A stretch of DNA of 64,000 nt from DASZIT01 sp963819695 (GCA_963819695.1 CAWFXD010000001.1:1798001-1862000), one strand, 5' to 3'; shown: positions 34,269 to 43,685, numbered from the stretch's first letter. Notes: generated by a model not told the origin, from the sequence alone. Translations and numbers: made by a program.

Positions 34269-35390
34269 ATGAATACCGAGATCCGCAACAAGTTGGGCAT
34301 CGAGTTCCCCATCTTCGCCTTCACCCACTGCCGCGACGTCGTCGCGGCCGTCTCCAACGCCGGTGGGATCGGCGTGCTCGGCGCCATCGGCTTCACTCCC
34401 GACCAGCTCGAAGTCGAGCTCACCTGGATCGACGAGCACATCGGCGACCATCCCTATGGCGTCGACATCGTGATTCCGGCCAAGTACGAGGGCATGGACG
34501 AGATGGACCCTGACGCACTCGAGGCCCAGATCCGGGGCCTGGTCCCGCCCCAGCACAAGGAATTCGCCCTCAAGATCCTGGCCGATCACGGCGTGCCGTT
34601 GATCCCCGAGGGCGAGCGTCAACCCAACGGCATGATCGGTTGGACGGCGGCCCACGCCGCCGGGCTGATCGATGTCGCTCTCCGCCACCCGAAGGTTCGG
34701 CTCATCGCCAATGCGCTGGGCACTCCCCCACCCGATGTCGTCGAACGGATCCAGGGAGCCGGCCTGATGATCGGGGCGCTGGCCGGATCGGTGAAGCACG
34801 CCCTCAGCCACAAGGCCGCCGGACTCGACTTCATCGTCTGCCAGGGATCAGAGGGTGGGGGCCATACCGGAGACGTGGGCAGCATCGTGTTGTGGCCCGA
34901 AGTCATCGACGCGGTCGCGCCCATCCCGGTGCTGGCCGCCGGTGGGGTCGGCAGCGGTCGGCAGATGGCGGCCGCACTGGCCCTCGGGGCCCAGGGGGTG
35001 TGGTCCGGGACGTTGTGGCTGACAGTGGAGGAAGCCGACATCCCGCCCAAACAGATGGAGACCTACCTGGCTGCCTCCAGCCGCGACACCATCCGGTCCC
35101 GTTCGTTCACCGGCAAGCCCTGCCGGATGCTCAAGAACGACTGGACCGACGCGTGGGAGTCGGAGGATTCGCCCGGCCCCCTGCCCATGCCCCTGCAGAT
35201 GATGGTGGCCATCGAAGCCGTGTCCCGCGGCCACCGGTATCCCGAGCAGGCTCGGGACGTGGCCTTCAATCCCTGCGGTCAGGTCATCGGACGCGCCACC
35301 GTCGTCCGGAAGGCCAAGGACGTCGTCTTCAGCATGGTCGAGGAGTACATCGAGGCGACCGACCGCATGCAGGCGGGAGTCACCGTCTGA
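34269..35390 (+). CDS. Nitronate monooxygenase / 2-nitropropane dioxygenase-like flavoprotein
   Basis: The 373-residue TIM-barrel flavoprotein has PIFAFTHCRDVVAAVSNAGGIGVLGA, FIVCQGSEGGGHTGDVGS (FMN phosphate loop) and PVLAAGGVGSGRQMAAALALGA, the family signature. Members oxidise nitronates or act as FMN-dependent reductases; the exact substrate is unclear. AGAGAGG lies 12 bases upstream. It is co-transcribed with tetR. Confidence 0.85.
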   Translation: MNTEIRNKLGIEFPIFAFTHCRDVVAAVSNAGGIGVLGAIGFTPDQLEVELTWIDEHIGDHPYGVDIVIPAKYEGMDEMDPDALEAQIRGLVPPQHKEFALKILADHGVPLIPEGERQPNGMIGWTAAHAAGLIDVALRHPKVRLIANALGTPPPDVVERIQGAGLMIGALAGSVKHALSHKAAGLDFIVCQGSEGGGHTGDVGSIVLWPEVIDAVAPIPVLAAGGVGSGRQMAAALALGAQGVWSGTLWLTVEEADIPPKQMETYLAASSRDTIRSRSFTGKPCRMLKNDWTDAWESEDSPGPLPMPLQMMVAIEAVSRGHRYPEQARDVAFNPCGQVIGRATVVRKAKDVVFSMVEEYIEATDRMQAGVTV

Positions 35391-35510
35391 CGCCCCAGCT
35401 TCCCTCCCGGCTCCTCCGACCCTGCCCGGGTCTCGGTCACCCCAGACGGTACGATGCCGGTGGAGCCGTGCACCGACAACGGGGGTTGAGGGTGCCGGGG
35501 GAGCGACCGA

Positions 35511-36804
35511 ATGGCGACATTGCATGGATTTCCGATCCTGGCGACCGGGCAACGCTGGTGCGTCGTCGACATGCCCGACTGCTGGGCGATCATGGACAGC
35601 CTCGACGCCGTACCTCACGCCACCTTCCAGTTCCAGAAGGACGAATCCGGCTGGCGGGAGGCACTGGCCCAACTCCAACGGAGCGACACGGTTCCGCCGA
35701 CCATCCCGACGGCAGTGGTCCCGGCGGCGGCGCCACCGGTTCGGCGCGGTCGACGACAGTTCTCACTGGCCCGGATCGGGATCTTCCTGAGTTCGATCAT
35801 CCTGGGCGTGTCGCCGTGGCTCCCATGGGCATCGATCCAGGTCTCGCTCAACGGTGGTCCGTCGTCGTCCATCCGCGGCGACCTGTTCAAGATCATGTCC
35901 CACGGGTGGCGCAACAGCGTGGTCGACATCCTGGTCGGTCTGGCCGTCGTGTGTGCCGTCCAGGCGCTGGTCCTACCCTTCCCCCGGATCGCGCTGGCAT
36001 CGGCGATCATCGGGTTCCTGTCCCTGGTGCCGGTGATCCTGGGTGTCACCCAGGTCCACACCTATGTCGGCCCGGGTTTCTCCCATCCCCCGGTTTCGAT
36101 CGCGTACGGGGTGTTCGTGGCCTTCGGAGGCTGCCTGCTGCTCATCATGGCGTGGGCGGTGTTCCCGACCGGACTCAGGCGCCCACCGAAGCAGGCTGGC
36201 GCACCGGGTCCGGCGGCGGCGGGCCCGGGCCGGCCCGGCCCGGTCATGGAAGGCCTGACTCCAATCACTCTTGCCGTCCCCCCCACCCGCCCGACGACCG
36301 CACCTCGGTTGGACGCCGCCGGAGCGCCGGGGCCGGCCGATGCTGCCCCCGAGCCGGTCAAGTTTTCGGGCCTCCCGACCCTGGGGGCCGCGCTGGCCCA
36401 GTTGGCCGAGCGGGATAGCCAGGTGGTGGAGGCGGCGGCACCCCCGGAGCTCCTTGCCAACCACGATGAGGCGGCCGCGTCGTCAACCCCAAGGCCGCCC
36501 GACTCGGCGCCGGATGAGCACCACCGGCCCGATCCATCCCCGCCCGGCCTGGTAGCCACCGACTCCGGTCCCGCCGAGCCGGAAGTGACCGAGCCGGAAG
36601 GACCGAGCCGGCGGCCGGTCCCGCCGAGCCGGAAGCCGACCGGAAGCCGCCGAAGCCGAGGCCGAGCCGGAAGCCGCCGAGCCGGAAGCGCCGGAGACCT
36701 ATCCACCAGGCTGGTACGCCGACTATGCCGACACCTCGTTGCTGCGCTACTGGGACGGTACCGAGTGGACCGAACACACCCACCCCGCCACCGCTGATCA
36801 CTGA
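35511..36804 (+). CDS. Four-helix membrane protein with C-terminal DUF2510 domain; probably frameshifted
   Basis: From ATG 35511 (GGGGGAG upstream) the frame gives a soluble N-terminus, four membrane helices (IGIFLSSIILGVSPWLPW, then three between 35920 and 36165), and a Pro/Ala/Glu-rich linker. Near 36600 the acidic pattern EPEVTEPEG continues in a second frame as TEPAAGPAEPEAD and after 36642 in a third as EAAEAEAEPEAAEPEAPE, which leads into YPPGWYADYADTSLLRYWDG and TEWTEH, a typical DUF2510 domain ending at TGA 36804. Two one-base deletions in this repetitive GAGCCGGAAG-rich stretch would explain it. Uncorrected, the frame ends at 36797 in Arg-rich nonsense. Function unknown. Confidence 0.7.
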
Positions 36805-36827
36805 GGCGCTCCCCGGAGGGGCTGCCG

Positions 36828-37685
36828 CTACTTCCCCCGCAGCGCAGTTGCCTCGAATGCGGTCCGCGGATCATCGAGGGGCACCACCATCGAAGGTTGC
36901 AAGGTCCGATGGCTGTCCCCGGCCAGCCGGACCACGGTGCCCCAGGCGGCGAAGCCCACCGCATGACGGGCGAAATCCATGGGGCCCTCGGTGACCTTCA
37001 CCTCCACCACGCCGGTGCCGGCCATGGAGAGGGCGGACGACTGCATGCGTTCCATGGCCGACTCCCGGGCCGCATACATCGCCTCGGTGAAGTTGGTCAG
37101 CTCCACGTTCTGAGACTTCTGCTGCATGGCCATCCCGATGGACCGGCGCGGCGCGTAGACAAAGCTGGCACCTACGGCCAGCCCCAGCGGCTGCCATCCC
37201 GATACCTGCAGCAGGGTGAAGTCACGAGCCGACAGGTCCGACACGAACACCTGGGCGGCATCCACCCGCTTGGCTCCCACCGGCCGGACCGCGGTGCCCA
37301 ACAGGGTCACGTCGATGTGGTGGCGATGGATCGAGCGCTCGACCTCCACGCCCACGACGCCGTGACCGCCGGACTTCGCGCATTCGCGATGGATGCGGGC
37401 AATGGCACCCTCGAACGCATGGGCATAGGCCGCCGAGGCCCAGCTGATCTCGCCCTGGCCCCAATTCCACACCCCCATGGGCACCGAGTACAGGGACACG
37501 CCGCACACCAGCTCGACCGGCTCCCACCCGAGGGAGTGCAGGTTCAGCTCTTCATCAATGGAAAGGTCCGAGGTCATCGAAGCCTTCTTGGGGGTTTGGC
37601 TGTGGAGGGCATCCACCGCGCGGCGCATCTCCGCCCTGATGTCGAGGGGCTCCCGAGGTGCGCCCCCGAGTGGCTTCTCCGGCAT
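36828..37685 (-). CDS. Protein with two YbjQ-like (heavy-metal-binding domain) repeats
   Basis: The 285-residue product has two copies of a YbjQ-like domain: repeat 1 starts DLSIDEELNLHSLGWEPVELV and contains GHGVVGVEVE, repeat 2 starts VSDLSARDFTLLQVSGWQPLG and contains FTEAMYAARESAMERMQ. YbjQ/UPF0145 proteins form pentameric rings and have been called heavy-metal binding, but their function is not established. The ATG shares one base with the stop of the upstream gene (TGATG). It is last in a four-gene operon of related proteins and converges with the DUF2510 gene. Confidence 0.7.
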   Translation of the reverse strand: MPEKPLGGAPREPLDIRAEMRRAVDALHSQTPKKASMTSDLSIDEELNLHSLGWEPVELVCGVSLYSVPMGVWNWGQGEISWASAAYAHAFEGAIARIHRECAKSGGHGVVGVEVERSIHRHHIDVTLLGTAVRPVGAKRVDAAQVFVSDLSARDFTLLQVSGWQPLGLAVGASFVYAPRRSIGMAMQQKSQNVELTNFTEAMYAARESAMERMQSSALSMAGTGVVEVKVTEGPMDFARHAVGFAAWGTVVRLAGDSHRTLQPSMVVPLDDPRTAFEATALRGK

Positions 37686-38584
37686 CACGACAGCCTCACC
37701 GTCGGATGGGGAACCGGCATCGGATCGAAGTCCTTGAACCGCTTGACCCGATTGCCCCGGAGCAGGCACTGGATCTCCTGGTCCCCCTGGCCCAGCTCGC
37801 GGTCGGAGACAACCATCTCGGCTCCGTGGAGGGAGTCCCCCGCCATCTGCGATCGCACCCGTTCGCGGGCGATCTGGCGGGCCGCCATCTGCGCGGAGGC
37901 GACCTGGGTGATCTCCGCCCCGGCCTGGGCCACGCCCCAGCTGGAGTTGGTCCCTTCCAGCAGGTACTCGGTCATGCAGTAGGCCCAGACCCGGACCGAG
38001 GACACCGCGGCGGCGATCGAGACCGGCACGTACCCGGCCTCGATCAACTTGGCCAGCCGCTGGCCGGCGAGGTAGGTGGTCCACGGTTGCCCGCCGGGGG
38101 GGCCCGGCGCGTCGTCGACCTTCACGGCGGTGCCCCGGACGTGGAACTCCAGGACGCCCAGGTCGCCGAGACGGTCGGAGGTGTCCACCACCCCGACGAC
38201 CCCGTGCGCCCCGAGAGCGACCGCCTCCTCGAGCATGCGCGAGTAGGCGTTCCCGAAGCCCTGGCCCCAGGCATCCTCGACCCAGGACTGCTGGTAATTC
38301 TGACCCCAGCTCCGGTGCTCGGCGGACACGAATCCATGGGGGCACTGCCAGCTCTCCATGTACCCGCCCTGGCCACCGCCGTAGGGGGAGAGCCCGCGTC
38401 GGTAGGGGGAGTTGATGCCGTACCACCCCCACTGCATCACGCAGAAACCCTGCACGTACCCCACCGGCTCCAGTCCCATCTGCAGGCAGGCGGCGAAGTC
38501 GGGCACGGTCAGCCCGGAGGTGAAGGCCCCGCTGGCGAACCGTCGGTTGGCAGCCTCGGGAAGATCGGCGGCCGGGTCCGCCAT
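37685..38584 (-). CDS. Protein with two YbjQ-like repeats and a Trp/Tyr/Gly-rich insertion
   Basis: The 299-residue protein starts MADPAADLPEAANRRF and has the same SGLTVPDFAACLQMGLEPVG entry as its neighbours, with GAHGVVGVVDTSD in repeat 1 and AGQRLAKLIEAGYVPV opening repeat 2. Between the first strands and helix of repeat 1 it carries about 60 residues rich in Trp, Tyr, Gly, Ser and Gln, absent from the other two proteins. No membrane helix or signal peptide is evident. Start and stop overlap both neighbours by one base. Confidence 0.65.
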   Translation of the reverse strand: MADPAADLPEAANRRFASGAFTSGLTVPDFAACLQMGLEPVGYVQGFCVMQWGWYGINSPYRRGLSPYGGGQGGYMESWQCPHGFVSAEHRSWGQNYQQSWVEDAWGQGFGNAYSRMLEEAVALGAHGVVGVVDTSDRLGDLGVLEFHVRGTAVKVDDAPGPPGGQPWTTYLAGQRLAKLIEAGYVPVSIAAAVSSVRVWAYCMTEYLLEGTNSSWGVAQAGAEITQVASAQMAARQIARERVRSQMAGDSLHGAEMVVSDRELGQGDQEIQCLLRGNRVKRFKDFDPMPVPHPTVRLS

Positions 38585-39405
38585 CAGTTGTCGAGCGAAA
38601 TGATGGTGGTGGGGGTGGGGAGGGTCACGTCGCCCGACGTCTTGACCACCGCAGTGCCGAGCGACAGGAACTCGATGGTGTGGCTCCCCCACTGATGGGA
38701 CTTCTCCTCGAGCCGCACTCCGACGATGCCCGACGCGCCGAGTTGATCGGCCTCATCCTGCATGCGGGTCATGGCCAGCTCCCGGGCTTCGTACAGGGCC
38801 TGGGTGAAATTGGGGAGCTCGATGTTCTGCCCGGCCGACCCCAGCGTCTGCCCGAGACCCCGGTGGGCGATGTGGTAAACGCAGGTTCCCATCACCAGAC
38901 CCTGGGGGATGTACCCGGTCTGCATCAAGGTCCAGAAATCCTGCCCCGACAGGTCCGAGGTAAATGGCTTGCCCAGCTTGTTGCGATGGGAGACTCCGTT
39001 CTCCGCCTTCACCGCGGTGCCCACCGCGATGAACTCGGCGGCGTCCTTGCCCCACTCGTAGTAGTTGACGTCCAGTCGGACCCCCACCACCCCGTCGGCG
39101 CCCAGTTCAGCCGCCTCTTCTTCCATGCGGGTCATGGCCAGTTCCCGGGCGTTGTACATCGCCTCGGTGAGCTTGCTCAGCTCTTGGCTCTGCCCCCACT
39201 TCCGCGTCTGAATTCCGGTGTGGTAGATCGACGATCCCATCACGAACCCGAGAGGGTGGAAACCCACCTCCTTGATCAACAGGAATTCATTGACCGACAG
39301 ATCCGAGGTGAACAGGCCGTGCTCCAACTCCGCCAGGCGATGGCTGGTGGCCTCGGGAAGACCCTCGGGCCGGCCCTCGGGAAGGACCTCGGGGGTGTCG
39401 GTCAC
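38584..39405 (-). CDS. Protein with two YbjQ-like repeats
   Basis: The 273-residue product is the clearest of the three: FTSDLSVNEFLLIKEVGFHPLG and FTSDLSGQDFWTLMQTGYIPQG open the two repeats, each with a LTEAMYNARELAMTRMEEEA or FTQALYEARELAMTRMQDEA helix and GADGVVGVRL or GASGIVGVRL. The regular duplication suggests an internal pseudo-dimer within a ring assembly. GTG 39405 overlaps the stop of the first operon gene as GTGA. Confidence 0.72.
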   Translation of the reverse strand: MTDTPEVLPEGRPEGLPEATSHRLAELEHGLFTSDLSVNEFLLIKEVGFHPLGFVMGSSIYHTGIQTRKWGQSQELSKLTEAMYNARELAMTRMEEEAAELGADGVVGVRLDVNYYEWGKDAAEFIAVGTAVKAENGVSHRNKLGKPFTSDLSGQDFWTLMQTGYIPQGLVMGTCVYHIAHRGLGQTLGSAGQNIELPNFTQALYEARELAMTRMQDEADQLGASGIVGVRLEEKSHQWGSHTIEFLSLGTAVVKTSGDVTLPTPTTIISLDN

Positions 39406-39803
39406 CGGTTGCCTCCTATGACAATGTTCTCGAGAGCCTGCCGGGCGGTCTGGCTGTGGGCTGCCTCGGTCTGAAGCGCTCCGAGCAGTTTGGCCATCCA
39501 GGCCTCCATATCCACCTGGTCGCTCCGGATACGGATCCCCCCGGAGGCGTGCCCAATGGTGCAGATCAACCCGGTCCCGTCGACCACGGCTTCGAAGTGG
39601 TCGCTACCCATGGTGATCTGGACCGATTTGATGGCATCCGACTTCCGGAATCGTCCCCCGGCCCGCTCGATGCGCAGCCGATCGCCCAAGGTGTCTTTGA
39701 GCTGGTCCACCAACACTTTCAAGAGGATGTGCACATCCGAGTTGTCGGCTCGCAGCGAGGCGGCCGCCATGTCGAGATCGAAGGAGTCACCCATGCTGGT
39801 CAT
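39402..39803 (-). CDS. Conserved small protein heading the YbjQ-repeat operon, function unknown
   Basis: A soluble 133-residue protein, which I do not recognise beyond its linkage. It has a helical start (LLKVLVDQLKDTLGDRLRIERAG) followed by an alternating-strand segment (SVQITMGSDHFEAVV, LICTIGHASGGIRI) and a C-terminal helix. There is no membrane segment. ATG 39803 or ATG 39794 could start it. It overlaps the next gene by four bases, so its product is made together with the YbjQ-like proteins and may be a partner. Confidence 0.65.
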   Translation of the reverse strand: MTSMGDSFDLDMAAASLRADNSDVHILLKVLVDQLKDTLGDRLRIERAGGRFRKSDAIKSVQITMGSDHFEAVVDGTGLICTIGHASGGIRIRSDQVDMEAWMAKLLGALQTEAAHSQTARQALENIVIGGNR

Positions 39804-39866
39804 CGAAGGTCACCCTACCGCCGGGATCCGGATCCGGCACCGCGCCGGTTACTGACTGCGACCTGA

Positions 39867-41135
39867 TCAGCGGCCGAAATCCCAGGTGTTCCCGGACTCG
39901 TATTCGTGGAGGATGTTCTTGGCCATCAGGATCCGGTGGACCTCGTCGGGCCCGTCGGCCAGCCGCAGCACCCGGGCGCCCAGGTACATGCGGCCCAGGG
40001 GCAGGTCGTTGCTCACCCCGGCGCCGCCCCACACCTGGATGGCCCGGTCCACCACCCGGTGATAGGCGGCCGGGACGAACACCTTGATGGCGGAGATGGC
40101 CGTCCGCACCTGTGGATCGCCGTCGGCCACCTTCTCGGCGGTGTTGATGGTCATCAGGCGGGCGGCCTGGATATCCATGTAGCTGTCGGCGATGAAGCCC
40201 TGGATGAATTGCTTGTCCTTCAACAATCCGCCATGGACTTCGCGGACCAGGGACCGTTCGACCATGAGATCGAAGGCACGCCACATCTGCCCGATGGAAT
40301 TCATGCAGTGGTAGACCCGGCCGGCACCCAGCCGATCCTGGGCCGCTTTGTGCCCCTGCCCGACCAGGCCGAGGGTGTTGTCCACCGGCACCCGCACGTT
40401 GTCGTAGACGATCTCACAGTGGTCCGAGCTCGAGTGGCCGAAGATCCCGATGCCCCGGACGATGTTCACCCCGGCCGTCTTGGACGGCACGATGATCTGG
40501 GTCATCTGACCCGGCTTGCCGAGCTCCCCGGACGGGTCATTGGCCCGGCACATCACGATGAAGAAGTCCGCGGCCCAGCCGTTGGAGGTGAACCACTTGT
40601 GCCCGTTGATGACCCATTCGTCCCCCTCCCGCACCGCCTCGGTGGCCAGCGAACGCGGGTCGGAGCCGGCCGCGTCGGGCTCGGTCATCGAAAAGCCCGA
40701 TTCGAGGGTTCCATCGATCAGCGGCAGCAGCCACTTGCGCTTCTGCTCCTCCGTCCCGTACTTCACCAGGATGGTGGCGTTGCCTGAGTTGGGCGCGGCG
40801 ACCCCGAACAGGGTGGCGGCGCCGGTGGCGTAGGCCAGTACCTCGTACATGTAGGCAAGATGCAAGAAGTCGAGCCCCATGCCTCCATATTCGGCGGGCA
40901 GGTGCGGGGCCCACAGTCCGGCCTTCTTCACCTTCTCCTTGACCTCCTCGCGAAGGCCGGCCGCCTGATGCCTCAGGTGGTCCCGTTCATCGTCGGTCAC
41001 GGTTCGGCCCTCGGCCGAGCCCCACAACTTCCCCTCGTTCGGGAGTATCTCCGAGTTGATCAGGTCGGCGGTCCGGCGCCGGATGTCGTTGATCTCAGCA
41101 TCCACGCCGAGGATGGGCGTCACATTGATGGGCAT
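39867..41135 (-). CDS. Acyl-CoA dehydrogenase
   Basis: FAD enzyme that introduces a trans-2 double bond into acyl-CoA. The 422-residue protein has FSMTEPDAAGSDP, WVINGHKWFTSNGWAADF, the long C-terminal helical domain and RAIQVWGGAGVSNDLPLGR with DEVHR near the end. It resembles the ACAD10/11-like branch with a long N-terminal helix. AGGAGA precedes ATG 41135. It lies upstream of the YbjQ operon on the same strand with a 63-bp gap. Confidence 0.9.
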   Translation of the reverse strand: MPINVTPILGVDAEINDIRRRTADLINSEILPNEGKLWGSAEGRTVTDDERDHLRHQAAGLREEVKEKVKKAGLWAPHLPAEYGGMGLDFLHLAYMYEVLAYATGAATLFGVAAPNSGNATILVKYGTEEQKRKWLLPLIDGTLESGFSMTEPDAAGSDPRSLATEAVREGDEWVINGHKWFTSNGWAADFFIVMCRANDPSGELGKPGQMTQIIVPSKTAGVNIVRGIGIFGHSSSDHCEIVYDNVRVPVDNTLGLVGQGHKAAQDRLGAGRVYHCMNSIGQMWRAFDLMVERSLVREVHGGLLKDKQFIQGFIADSYMDIQAARLMTINTAEKVADGDPQVRTAISAIKVFVPAAYHRVVDRAIQVWGGAGVSNDLPLGRMYLGARVLRLADGPDEVHRILMAKNILHEYESGNTWDFGR

Positions 41136-41177
41136 AAGAGTCTCCTGACTAGACGAACACGGATGCGGGACCAGCGA

Positions 41178-41618
41178 TCAGCCGTCGCGTCGTTCGACGA
41201 CGAACACCGGGATCTGGCGATCGGTCTTCTTCTGGTATTCCGCGTAGTCCGGATAGGCGGCAACCGCCCGATCCCACCAGACCTTCTTCTCGTCGCCAGT
41301 GACCTCTCGGGCCACCATGTCCCATTTGGAGGGTCCGTCCTGCAGCTCCACCTGCGGGTTGGCCACCACGTTGTAGTACCAGACCGGGTTTTCGGGAGCA
41401 CCGCCTTTGGATGCCACCACCGCGTAGGTGCCGTCGTGCTCCACCCGCATCAGGGGCGACTTGCGGATGTTCCCCGATTTGGCTCCCTTGGTGGTGAGCA
41501 GGATCACCGGCATGCCCCGCAGGGTGGTTCCCTCGGTCCCGCCGGAACTCTCAAAGAGTTCCACCTGATCCCGGACCCACTGCGCCGGACTGGGTACGTA
41601 TGTTCCGCTGAGTGGCAT
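41178..41618 (-). CDS. Deazaflavin (F420)-dependent nitroreductase family protein (Ddn-like)
   Basis: The 146-residue split-barrel protein shows GMPVILLTTKGAKSGNIRKSPLMRVEHDG and WYYNVVANPQVELQ, typical of the F420H2-dependent Ddn family. Members reduce quinones and other small molecules; the natural substrate here is unknown. It is 42 bp upstream of the acyl-CoA dehydrogenase on the same strand and may be co-transcribed. Together with npdG it argues for an F420-using host. Confidence 0.88.
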   Translation of the reverse strand: MPLSGTYVPSPAQWVRDQVELFESSGGTEGTTLRGMPVILLTTKGAKSGNIRKSPLMRVEHDGTYAVVASKGGAPENPVWYYNVVANPQVELQDGPSKWDMVAREVTGDEKKVWWDRAVAAYPDYAEYQKKTDRQIPVFVVERRDG

Positions 41619-41680
41619 GTCGACCAGCTAACACCGGCCGGTGCCCCTTCGGCCAGTCAGATCGGCCCGGGCCGACGAAG

Positions 41681-41686
41681 TACATT
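41681..41686 (+). promoter_or_regulatory. Probable -10 box of leaderless tag transcript
   Basis: TACATT ends six bases before GTG 41693. The same box and spacing precede ppk2. No Shine-Dalgarno sequence is present. Confidence 0.4.
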
Positions 41687-41692
41687 CCTGTG

Positions 41693-42301
41693 GTGCCCAA
41701 CCCGCCCCCCGCCGACTGGGAAGATGACGGTCGGACCCGCTGCCCGTGGGGTTCGGGGCCGTGGATGGGTCCGTACCACGACATCGAATGGGGCGTACCG
41801 GTCCATGACGACCGCCGACACTTCGAGCTCCTGGTCCTGGAGGGCGCGCAGGCCGGGCTCAGCTGGCTCACCATTTTGAAGCGGCGGGAGGGTTATCGCC
41901 GGGCGTTCTCCGGATTCGACCCGGTCAAGGTGGCCCGGTACTCCGAGCGCAAGGTGGAGGCAATTCTGGGAGACACCGGCATCATCCGCAATCGCCAGAA
42001 GGTGGAGTCGGCAGTCGGGAACGCCGCCGCCCTCCTCCGGGTGCAGGAAGAGGCGGGCTCCTTCGATGCCTTCGTCTGGGGATTCGTCGGCGGTGCCCGG
42101 GTGGTCAATCGCTGGAAATCCCTCGATCGGCTCCCCGCCTCCACCCCCTTGTCAGAGGCGCTCAGTCGCGACCTCCGGCGGCGCGGGTTCCGCTTTGTCG
42201 GACCCACCATCTGCTACTCCTACCTGCAGTCCGCCGGATTGGTCCTCGACCACCTCACGGGATGCTTCCGGTACCCGGAGATCCTGGCCATGGACGGGTG
42301 A
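41693..42301 (+). CDS. tag: DNA-3-methyladenine glycosylase I
   Basis: Tag removes 3-methyladenine from alkylated DNA. The 202-residue protein carries RCPWGSG, GPYHDIEWGVPVHDDRRHFE, LEGAQAGLSWLTILKRREGYR and PTICYSYLQSAGLVLDHLTGC. The zinc-snap ligands are visible as Cys near the N-terminus, His in YHD, and His and Cys of DHLTGC. GTG 41693 fits the -10 spacing; GTG 41690 is next to it in frame. Confidence 0.92.
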   Translation: MPNPPPADWEDDGRTRCPWGSGPWMGPYHDIEWGVPVHDDRRHFELLVLEGAQAGLSWLTILKRREGYRRAFSGFDPVKVARYSERKVEAILGDTGIIRNRQKVESAVGNAAALLRVQEEAGSFDAFVWGFVGGARVVNRWKSLDRLPASTPLSEALSRDLRRRGFRFVGPTICYSYLQSAGLVLDHLTGCFRYPEILAMDG

Positions 42302-42361
42302 CGCGATCCGGGTCCTGAGCGATCAGCTCGAACCGGCGGGGGGTGGAATGGGCGGGCGCCG

Positions 42362-42367
42362 TATCAT
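42362..42367 (+). promoter_or_regulatory. Probable -10 box of leaderless ilvA transcript
   Basis: TATCAT ends six bases before GTG 42374. The GAGAGG just upstream of the GTG is too close for normal ribosome binding. Confidence 0.4.
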
Positions 42368-42373
42368 CGAGAG

Positions 42374-43621
42374 GTGCCAGAAGATCTGAGTGCCGCGGCT
42401 GTCGACCGGGCCGCCGAGCGGCTGCAAGCCGTCGTGCGTCGCACGCCCCTGGAGTTGAGCGACCGGCTGACCAACTCGATCGGCCAGCCGGTCCTGCTCA
42501 AGCGGGAAGACATCCAACTCTGTCGCTCGTACAAGGTTCGGGGCGCCTACAACCTCATCTCGTCACTTGGCCCGGATCAGCACCGCCGAGGAGTGGTGTG
42601 CGCCAGCGCCGGCAATCACGGCCAGGGCGTGGCCTTCAGCTGCCGCCAACTGCAACTCCACGGCCGGGTCTTCTTGCCGACCAACACCTCCAGACAGAAG
42701 CGCCAACGCATCGAGGCCATCGGCGGCCCTTGGGTCGAGCTGGTCTTCGTCGGCAGCTCCTACGACGAAGCCGGCGAGGCGGCCGAGGAGGACGGTCGAC
42801 GCACCGGAGCCGTGTACGTCCACCCCTTCGATGATCCTCGTACCATCGCCGGGCAGGGCACCGTCGCCATCGAAATGGCTGACCAGTACCCTGCGGACAT
42901 CGACACCGTGGTCGTCCCGGTGGGTGGCGGGGGGCTGATCAGTGGGATCGCCCTGTGGCTCCGCGAGCACCGGCCGGCCACCCGGGTCATCGGCGCCGAG
43001 CCCGCGGGTGCCGCCAGCATGCGACTTGCCCTGGCGGAGGGGGAACCTGTCGACCTCCCGGTGATGGACACCTTCGTCGACGGGGCTGCCGTCGGTCGGG
43101 TCGGCACCCTGACATTCCCGATCGTGCGAGACCTCGTCGACGACGTCGTGGCCGTGCCCGAGGGCGCGGTCTGCTCGGAGATGCTCGACCTCTACCAGAC
43201 CGAAGGCATCATCGCCGAGCCGGCCGGGGCCCTGGCCAGTGCCGCCCTCCGACTCGTCACCACGCGAGGGTCGGGTGCGGTCATGTGCATCGTCTCCGGC
43301 GGCAACAACGACGTCAGTCGCTACGCCGACATCGTCGAGCGCTCGCTCCTCTACGAGGGGTTGCGCCACTACTTTCTGGTCACCTTCACCCAGGCGCCGG
43401 GATCGCTCCGCCGCTTCCTGGACGACGTGCTCTGCGCCGGCGAAGACATCGTGGTCTTCGAGTACGTGAAGAAGAACAACCGGGAGACGGGCCCGGCCCT
43501 GGTCGGCATCGAACTCGAACGGGCCGATGACCTGTCTGGGCTGCTCCGGCGCATGGAAGCCAGTCCCCTGGACGTCGAGCGGGTATCGCCGGGCTCGTCG
43601 CTCTTCTCGTTCCTGGCCTAG
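42374..43621 (+). CDS. ilvA: Threonine ammonia-lyase (biosynthetic-type threonine dehydratase)
   Basis: PLP enzyme converting threonine to 2-oxobutyrate for isoleucine. The 415-residue product has LKREDIQLCRSYKVRGAYN (PLP Lys in SYKVRGA), CASAGNHGQGVAFSC, VPVGGGGLISGIA and SGGNN. A single C-terminal ACT-like domain (HYFLVTFTQAPGSLRRF) follows, shorter than the two-ACT E. coli form. It may be allosterically controlled through that domain. Confidence 0.93.
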   Translation: MPEDLSAAAVDRAAERLQAVVRRTPLELSDRLTNSIGQPVLLKREDIQLCRSYKVRGAYNLISSLGPDQHRRGVVCASAGNHGQGVAFSCRQLQLHGRVFLPTNTSRQKRQRIEAIGGPWVELVFVGSSYDEAGEAAEEDGRRTGAVYVHPFDDPRTIAGQGTVAIEMADQYPADIDTVVVPVGGGGLISGIALWLREHRPATRVIGAEPAGAASMRLALAEGEPVDLPVMDTFVDGAAVGRVGTLTFPIVRDLVDDVVAVPEGAVCSEMLDLYQTEGIIAEPAGALASAALRLVTTRGSGAVMCIVSGGNNDVSRYADIVERSLLYEGLRHYFLVTFTQAPGSLRRFLDDVLCAGEDIVVFEYVKKNNRETGPALVGIELERADDLSGLLRRMEASPLDVERVSPGSSLFSFLA

Positions 43622-43679
43622 GGGTTTCGGGGTCGGACGACGGATCCTGATCGCCACGCCGCTACCGGTCGAGCACCAC

Positions 43680-43685
43680 TATCAT
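43680..43685 (+). promoter_or_regulatory. Possible -10 box upstream of hypA
   Basis: TATCAT lies 40 bases before the hypA ATG in the 104-bp ilvA-hypA gap. No convincing -35 is seen. It would leave room for the hypA ribosome site GGGAGAG. Confidence 0.25.
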
